From positions 186,001 through 250,000 of the forward strand of contig CANSGD010000079.1 in NCBI GenBank assembly GCA_947645195.1: a stretch of DNA of 64,000 nt, in the 5' to 3' direction. Below are positions 58,423-64,000 of the stretch, piece after piece. Source of the stretch: Patellifolia procumbens. Its lineage: Eukaryota; Streptophyta; Magnoliopsida; Caryophyllales; Amaranthaceae. The notes under the pieces were generated by a model that saw only the letters and a list, made by a program, of their open reading frames with translations, did not search any database and was not told the DNA's origin. The position numbers were made by a program, and so were the translations under genes. Positions within the stretch are counted from its first letter, which is position 1. Every line of letters begins with the position of its first letter.

Positions 58423-58539
58423 AAGAGAGTGAGGTGTAGACCCTGTAGGTCGTCGTGTCGGGTTGTTGGCGGAATAATTCCATGAGTATGTCCTTTTAGG
58501 GGCCGAGGGACACCTTGTTTGTGAAGGCCGAGGGACGTA

Positions 58540-59800
58540 CCAAACCGTGGTGACCGAGCTACGCGCCAAGGACATGCACAGAGGTTGTCTGAGGGGCAAA
58601 CATAGATGTCGTGTATTTGGTGGCCGAGCTGCACACATACTCTATGTGTGGGGTGACCGAGGGACGTACACGTACTTGTATGTTGATTGACCGAGAGATG
58701 CACAACCACTGTATTCCATTAGCAGGCCGAGGGACATACATGTGTGGTGTGTTGGGCGACCGAGTCCCATACGTACATCATGCATGCTGGCTGTCAGAGG
58801 GGCACACATGGGACATATGTGGCGTGACCGAGCCACATACGTACATCATTCATGTTGGCTGACCGAGGAGCACACAAATGTTGTGTGTAGGGTGGCCGAG
58901 CCGTACACGTTCATTGTACATGTTGGTTGTCCGAGGGACACATTATGGGATGACCGAGCCCCATACATGCATCATGTATACTGATTGTCCGAGGGAAGCA
59001 CAAATGTTGCATGTTGGATGACCGAGCCCCACACATACATCATGGAGGCTGTCTGTCCGAGGGACACACGTGTGTTACGTGTTAAGTGGCCGAGCCGCCT
59101 ACATACACCATGTACACTGGCTGACCGAGGGACACACATGGGCTTGTGTAGGATGTCCAAGGGACACACATATGCTTGTGGGTTGTATGTTGGATGACTG
59201 AGCCCCATACATATTCTATTTATGTGGGCTAACCGAGGGGTACACATATGTCTTGTTTGGCATGTTAGGTGACCGAGCCCCATACATATACTAGGTTTAT
59301 AGGCTGACCGAGGGACACATGTGGACTTGTGTGTGGGATGACCGAGGGACACACATAAGGTTGTGCTCGTCCCTCGGTTTATTACCATCCAAGCATCTTG
59401 TTGTTGAGGAAGGAATAAGTCCTTTATATGTTCAGTGTCCGAGGGGACGCACATTTGGTATGTGTGTTTGGTGGGCCGAGGGACACACAGGCTTTGTACT
59501 GGTTGACCGAGCCGCATACATTGCTCCGTCTATGCTGGCTGACCGGGGGGTATACTTCTAGTGGGATTATGCATGCGTGCCTCGGACTACCTCTTCCTTG
59601 CCATTTGGTGTGTCCCTCGGACTTCTGTATCTGGTTTGGTGTAACCAGAAATCCGAGGGGTGTGCACTTGGTATATGTTATGGGTAGGCCGAGGGACATG
59701 CAACCTTGATGCGAGCTTGTTTGTCCGAGGGACACACATGCATTGTGTTAGGTGGCCGAGTTATATACATGTTCTGTACGTTATAAGCTGATCGAGGGAC
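58540..59800. repeat. tandem array, about 67-bp period, CCGAG motifs
   Basis: Successive units carry GACCGAGCCCCATACATAC-like and GACCGAGGGACACACAT-like halves, for example at about 58758, 58827, 58892, 58952, 59020 and 59087. Copies are diverged by substitution and small indels. Many overlapping frames on both strands (up to 181 codons) result from the repeat and carry no protein motif. Confidence 0.75.
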
Positions 59801-60510
59801 ATGCATCCTTGATATGGGCTTGCCTGTCCGAGGGACACATGCCTTTGTTGAAAAGGGCTTGGTTACTTGGCCAAAAGTTGTCCAAGTATTAACTATTGGT
59901 AGGGGAGGTCCTCGGACTGTTAGAGGGACTAATGACTCCTTTGTGAGTCCGAGGGCCATCCTTGGCTTTAGCAAAGTGGCCGAGCCGCATACACGTTTTG
60001 TGTGTATAGGCTGATAGAGGGACGTATACCCTTGGCGTGATCTTGACGGTCCGAGGGACATACATGCCTTGGTTACGAAGGGCTTTGTTACTTGGCCAAA
60101 TGTTGTCCAAGTATTATTTCTTGATAGGGGATCCTCGGACTGAGAGGGACTAATGAGCCCTTGGTGAGTCTGAGGACCATCCTTGACTTTAATAGGGTGG
60201 CCGAGCTGCATACACATACTGTGTGTGTAGGCTGACCGAGGGACGTATGCCCTTGGCGTGATCTTGACGGTCCGAGGGACATACATGCCTTGGTTACGAA
60301 GGGCGTTGTTACTTGGCCAAATGTTGTCCAAGTATTATTTCTTGATAGGGGATCCTCGGACTGAGAGGGACTAATGAGCCCTTGACAAGTCCGAGGACCA
60401 TCCTTGACCTTAATAGGGTGGCCGAGCTGCATACACGTACTGTATGTGTAGGCTGATCGAGGGACGTATGCCCTTGGCGTGATCTTGACGGTCCGAGGGA
60501 CATACATGCC
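59800..60510. repeat. tandem array, about 220-bp period
   Basis: Three full copies and part of a fourth share TTGGCGTGATCTTGACGGTC, GGTTACGAAGGGC, GTTACTTGGCCAAATGTTGT and GGATCCTCGGACTGAGAGG. GACGGTCCGAGGGACATACA begins near 60047, 60267 and 60487. The 220-bp unit includes CCGAG half-units like the shorter array, so it looks like a higher-order version of it. Confidence 0.8.
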
Positions 60511-60689
60511 TTATGCTTTTGTATTGGACTTTTTGATGGCTTGATTTGACATTTTGTTTGGAAATGAATATTCACTGTTCATGTGGTTATCACTGTAGCT
60601 TGGCCTCACAATGTGTTTTGGGCCCAATTTGGCTAAGTATAGGGTTTTTCAAGCCCATTAGAGGTTCTCGTTGCGCCGCTTTTTGAGGG

Positions 60690-60860
60690 GTGAATAGTGT
60701 CAGAGGAGAAGCAATAAATAAGGGTGGTTGGTGAATTTATTTCACTCTTACTTTCACTTTTGCAATTTGCTTTCTCTCTCTAGTTTCTCTCTCTATTCCC
60801 TCTTTGGTGTTCTTTAAGGTGTTCTTGATTCCTTTGAAGGTCTACTGTTCAGGTACTTTT
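60690..60860 (+). promoter_or_regulatory. putative promoter/leader of the antisense gene
   Basis: CAATAAATAAGGG (about 60711) as a TATA-like box is followed by a CT-rich initiator and leader (TTTCACTCTTACTTTCAC, TTTCTCTCTCTAGTTTCTC). A possible donor TTCAG|GTACTT at about 60852 suggests a leader intron. All of this is inference from composition and position. Confidence 0.4.
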
Positions 60861-60936
60861 TTTGTTTTGTTCTTCTTTCTTTGATTTCTCAATTGCAATA
60901 AGGCCTTTGGCCATTTGAACACTTGTTCATAAATAA

Positions 60937-63339
60937 TGAGTGTTCATCCTAGTCCGAGCACCCCCTTCCTTTTTTCAATAACGAGACCGAGGAGGTGCTA
61001 GATGAGGGATCCGATGTAATAATCCCCGAGGGAGTGCCTTTGACAAGTGCCTTGGTGAGTCTTGAGGAGGAGTCCGAGGGGGTGATACCATACCCGTGGG
61101 AGGTGTCGGTCGCTTTTTCTTCCCCCAAAAGAAGTTACTTAGATTCTTTTTTAATAAATGGTGTAGTGTCCATCCGATCGCTTGCAATGGCTGAAGACGA
61201 AGCTAGCACCTCGGGAGCGGAGATAGTTTATCCGCCTTTAGATCCGGATGGGGGTCCGGCCAATTACTTTAATAAACCGACTTGGTTGGCCTCATTGAAA
61301 AGGGAGGGGCAATATTTCGGGACGGCCTATCACATAAAGGACCCTTTCATGTTGTATACGCCGAAGGCGATAGTAACTGTGTTGACTCCTCCGCCGGGTT
61401 GTATTGCCGTGTACAAGGCGGATTTCGAATTGGGACTTAGATTCCCTTTACACCCATTTATTAAAGAACTGCTGAACGTGTATAATCTGGCCATTTCTCA
61501 CGTTTTGCCGAACACATGGGGGGCCGTTAATGCGGTTTGGCCATATGCGGGATGCTCGGCGTCCGTTGCTCAATTAGGTATTGGAGGAACATGTTCAAGC
61601 TGATGCAGGCACCGACAGAGCGCCATGGGGCCGGATGGTGGCATTTCCAAGTTCGGCCGATGTATAAGGTCATTGATGGGGCCTTAACATCTCAGAAGGG
61701 ATTCCGAAGGGAATTCGTTTTCATATACTTGGGCGACGGTTGGGACATTCCGAACGTTCATCATAGGGATGAGCCGAATTTGTTCCTCAACTTACGGGTC
61801 CCAGAAATGTCCGAGGAGGAGGCAGTGACAGCCCTTTATTTCAGGAAGGTCGAGGACCGTATTGACGGTTGTGTTGCCTGGGTTGCTCCTAATTGGCTTC
61901 CGAGGCCGGCCCACTTGTCAAATGAGCACTTCCTGTCGGCAGTTGGGATAAGTCCGGCCTTCAGCAGGGGTAAATGGCTTCATTATTCTGCTTGTTCAAT
62001 ATCATCTTTTATTTATACTTAGTGTATTTTCCTTTTGCAGATATTGCCCGTGGATTGCTAGACGACGAGATGGCCGAACGACTAACCGCCAAATAATTGA
62101 TGACCGAGCAGATTCGCCAAGAGCTTTTGGCTAAGAAAAAGACTGTGCCGGCGCCGCCTTCGGTACATGCTCGTCCTTTTACTTAAATCTCTTTTGTTTA
62201 CAGGATTCGAAGAGGGCTCACAAACGGAATGTGAGGACGAAGAAGGTGGAGCTGGCCCCAAAGGAGAAGAGGTCAGAGGCACCGGTGAAGACTGCGGTGG
62301 CCTCGGTCGAGGGTTCTCAGCCCCTCGGTGAGGGGACATCTTCCTCTCCTCACAACGCCGACTTAGCCGTGGAGGAGGAGGAGATCCTGCCCTTGGCCGG
62401 GTTTGAGGACGAGGAGCCCTCGTCCAAGAAGAGAAAAGCCCCGGTTCCATGGACCGAGATGAGTGAAGGGGCCATCGCTCGTCGTGTCCGAGATGCCATG
62501 GTTATTCTGTATACGGAGGAGGACGAGTTGGCTCTCGACCTCGTCCCGGCCGATGACGAAATCAGCCAGCTGCACAGCACTTGGTTGGATGTAAGTTTTT
62601 CCGACGTTCTGCTTTTCTTCTTTTTGTAATGTTTGCTCCAATTTTTAACAAGTTCCTTTTGTTCGCATTTCTCCATACGGATGACTTATCTTTCCCGACG
62701 TGCTGCTGATTCGGGGAAGAAGTTGACCGAGGCTGAGGAGAAGTTTTGGAGGAGGGGGCTCGGAAACACCATGACGAGGTGTGGAAGTTGTCCGAGAGGC
62801 TTCGTAAGGCCGAATTGGAGCTGGATCGGGCCAAGGAGGCTATTAAGGCTGACCAAGCTTCCTTTACCGAGGAGAGGGCCTCCTTTCAGAAGCAGATCAG
62901 TGCGCTGACATTGGCAAGGGATAAGGCCTTGCGGGAGGTCGAGGCCCTGGCAAAGGAGCTTAGCTTGGCTAAGCAAGAGTTGAGGGAGGCTCTATCTTCG
63001 GCCTCTGATCAGTTGAAGAAGTTAGAGGGCACCTCGGAAGGGAAGGAGGCCTTGTCTGCTTGGCTCGAGGGGTGGAAGGAGTCCGACGACGGCCAGTCTT
63101 ATAGTGCAAAGGTCGGTCAGGTTAGCTTGAAGATCGGCCAAGACGTGGTTCGGATTGGGAGGCTCTCCATCAAGCTTACCAGGCCGTGTGTGAGGCTGAG
63201 GACAAGGCTCTTCGTGAGGAGCTCGAGCAGGCCTATGCTGCTGAGTTGGAGGAGCAGCTTTTGTCCGAGGATGATGAGGACGGTGAGGATGATGGGGAAG
63301 AGGTCGAGATGGAGGCTCCTGCTGATGGGGCGGCTTAGT
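60937..63339 (+). pseudogene. antisense gag-like/coiled-coil gene of the Tat element (putative gypsy type transposon family)
   Basis: The gene lies opposite to pol. Exon pieces: 60937-61970 with the conserved core (FELGLRFPLHPFIKELLNVY, then CSIRYWRNMFKLMQ, FRREFVFIYLGDGWDIP); about 62041-62163; 62204-62590 (basic and acidic linker, KRAHKRNV, SSKKRKAPVPW); and about 62680-63339 (coiled coil, KLSERLRKAELELDRAKEAIKA, acidic tail). GT-AG introns are visible at 61971-62040, 62164-62203 and from 62591. The core matches the plant family known as putative gypsy type transposon, often mislabelled ASY2-like. Damage: frameshifts in the T run near 60968, near 61535, 62744 and 63155; a TAA after MAERLTAK (about 62092); and no AG acceptor before 62680. 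The layout is of Tat lineages that carry antisense ORFs. Confidence 0.75.
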
Positions 63340-63892
63340 ATTAATTTCTTCTTTTTATGGTTTTTGTAGGCCGAGTACTGTAGGCCAGATATGTAATCTT
63401 TTGTAAGCTGAGCTTTGTATGTGAAGTATGTATTTTTTGCGTGCCGAGCCCTAACTTGTGTTGTACACGGGCCGAGCTGCAACCCTGAATTTGTACTCTT
63501 TATTTAACGGAATGAACTTGCGTTTCTTGTTTGCTGCTTATTTGTTCCGAGGGATGGTGTGTATCCGAGGGGCGGTATTCATATGCTTCTTTTCTTTGTA
63601 TGTCGTTGTGTGTTTGAGGGTCAATTCGTCCTTCTTTAGGACGCTTCCACTTTATGACTTGGTTGTTTCAAGTCAGGTTTATTCCTCCCTGGTTGCCCGA
63701 GGGGCAATTAGTCTTTGTTCGGACGTCTTCGGACTTCCACTTTGTTTACTGGAGTTCGAAGAATCCTTGTGCACTGTTCGAGGACGCTGAGTTTAAAATA
63801 TTTGCTTGTTTGGACTTAGAATCATGACACAAAATGAGTTCCATTGCTATTAGCCCCAAGTACAAACGAGGAAATGAAAATGGCCCGTGGGC
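63340..63892. other. spacer between antisense gene and pol end
   Basis: Probably the 3' UTR of the antisense gene followed by the pol-side spacer. It has scattered GCCGAG motifs like the tandem arrays. The 63458-63790 frame is hydrophobic without a motif and is not called. Confidence 0.4.
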
Positions 63893-64000
63893 TTACATAG
63901 TTTGATGCTTAAATGTAAACTTTTTGAGGTTGTCGGCGTTCCAGGGTCGGGCTAGTGGAATGCCTTCGTTAGATACTAGCCGATAGGTGCCGGGTTTGAT
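63893..64000 (-). CDS. Ty3/gypsy pol C-terminus (integrase end), partial
   Basis: The last 35 codons of a minus-strand frame enter from beyond the window edge. IKPGTYRLVSNEGIPLARPW then NADNLKKF is the characteristic integrase C-terminus of plant Ty3/gypsy pol (GxYxL...G...PRPWNxxxLKxF). The stop TAA is at 63895-63893. It fixes the orientation of the element whose 3' LTR lies at 58051-58408. Confidence 0.75.
   Translation of the reverse strand: MKPGTYRLVSNEGIPLARPWNADNLKKFTFKHQTM

Noticed and set aside
58540..60510. Possible CRISPR-like array
   Set aside because: Spacers are not unique and units are diverged tandem repeats in a plant genome.
58327..60575. Many overlapping frames of 60-217 codons in the tandem arrays
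   Set aside because: The same period-driven frames occur on both strands with repeated peptides (for example VPRSAYTHS). This is expected from repeats whose unit lacks stops.

Overview
The window is nuclear DNA of a flowering plant. The genes are intron-containing, their products are plant-specific (two look plastid-targeted, one is a GRAS regulator), and the spaces between them are packed with plant transposable elements. The (GAACT)n-bearing MITEs and the mix of Stowaways and TRIMs would fit a eudicot, perhaps Caryophyllales, but the species cannot be fixed from the sequence.

Five genes look intact. (1) 1180-4398, minus: a five-exon mTERF protein closest to Arabidopsis MTERF9. (2) 22052-22459, plus: a two-exon, 104-residue protein of the family annotated as a plant complex I ESSS-like subunit. 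(3) 30222-37349, plus: a four-exon, 150-residue plastid-type protein with a DnaJ-like Cys-rich motif; its 5.76-kb first intron is filled with MITEs. (4) 53379-54779, plus: a GRAS regulator of the PAT1/SCL21 type with a leader intron. (5) 55022-56722, minus: a two-exon plant protein that resembles the C-terminal half of a C2H2-like family. Genes 4 and 5 are tail to tail.

The rest is mobile DNA. From 7.3 to 15.6 kb lies a dead FAR1-related/MULE-type gene on the minus strand. It is split by a TRIM (13696-14921, 5-bp target duplication) and by a long solo LTR (8063-12872, 5-bp duplication), and the solo LTR itself carries a second solo LTR (8923-10450). Two Mutator-type fold-back elements with 9-bp duplications lie at 15709-17034 and 32233-33530. 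A decayed LINE (18.8-20.4 kb) is followed by a second TRIM (20445-21765). A Ty1/copia 3' end sits at 26754-27336. Two non-autonomous Helitrons in opposite orientation (43566-44973 and 47553-48673) flank two hAT MITEs (45666-46375 and 47128-47446). At least ten Stowaway-type MITEs and a family of (GAACT)n-containing MITEs with Harbinger-like ends are scattered through the window.

The most unusual region is 58.05-64.0 kb. It is the 3' part of a minus-strand Ty3/gypsy element of Tat type: the last codons of pol at the window edge, then on the opposite strand a multi-exon gag-like/coiled-coil gene (putative gypsy type transposon family) with its own apparent promoter, then 2 kb of tandem repeats (about 67 bp and about 220 bp periods), a polypurine tract and the 3' LTR. 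This copy of the antisense gene is broken by frameshifts and a stop codon.
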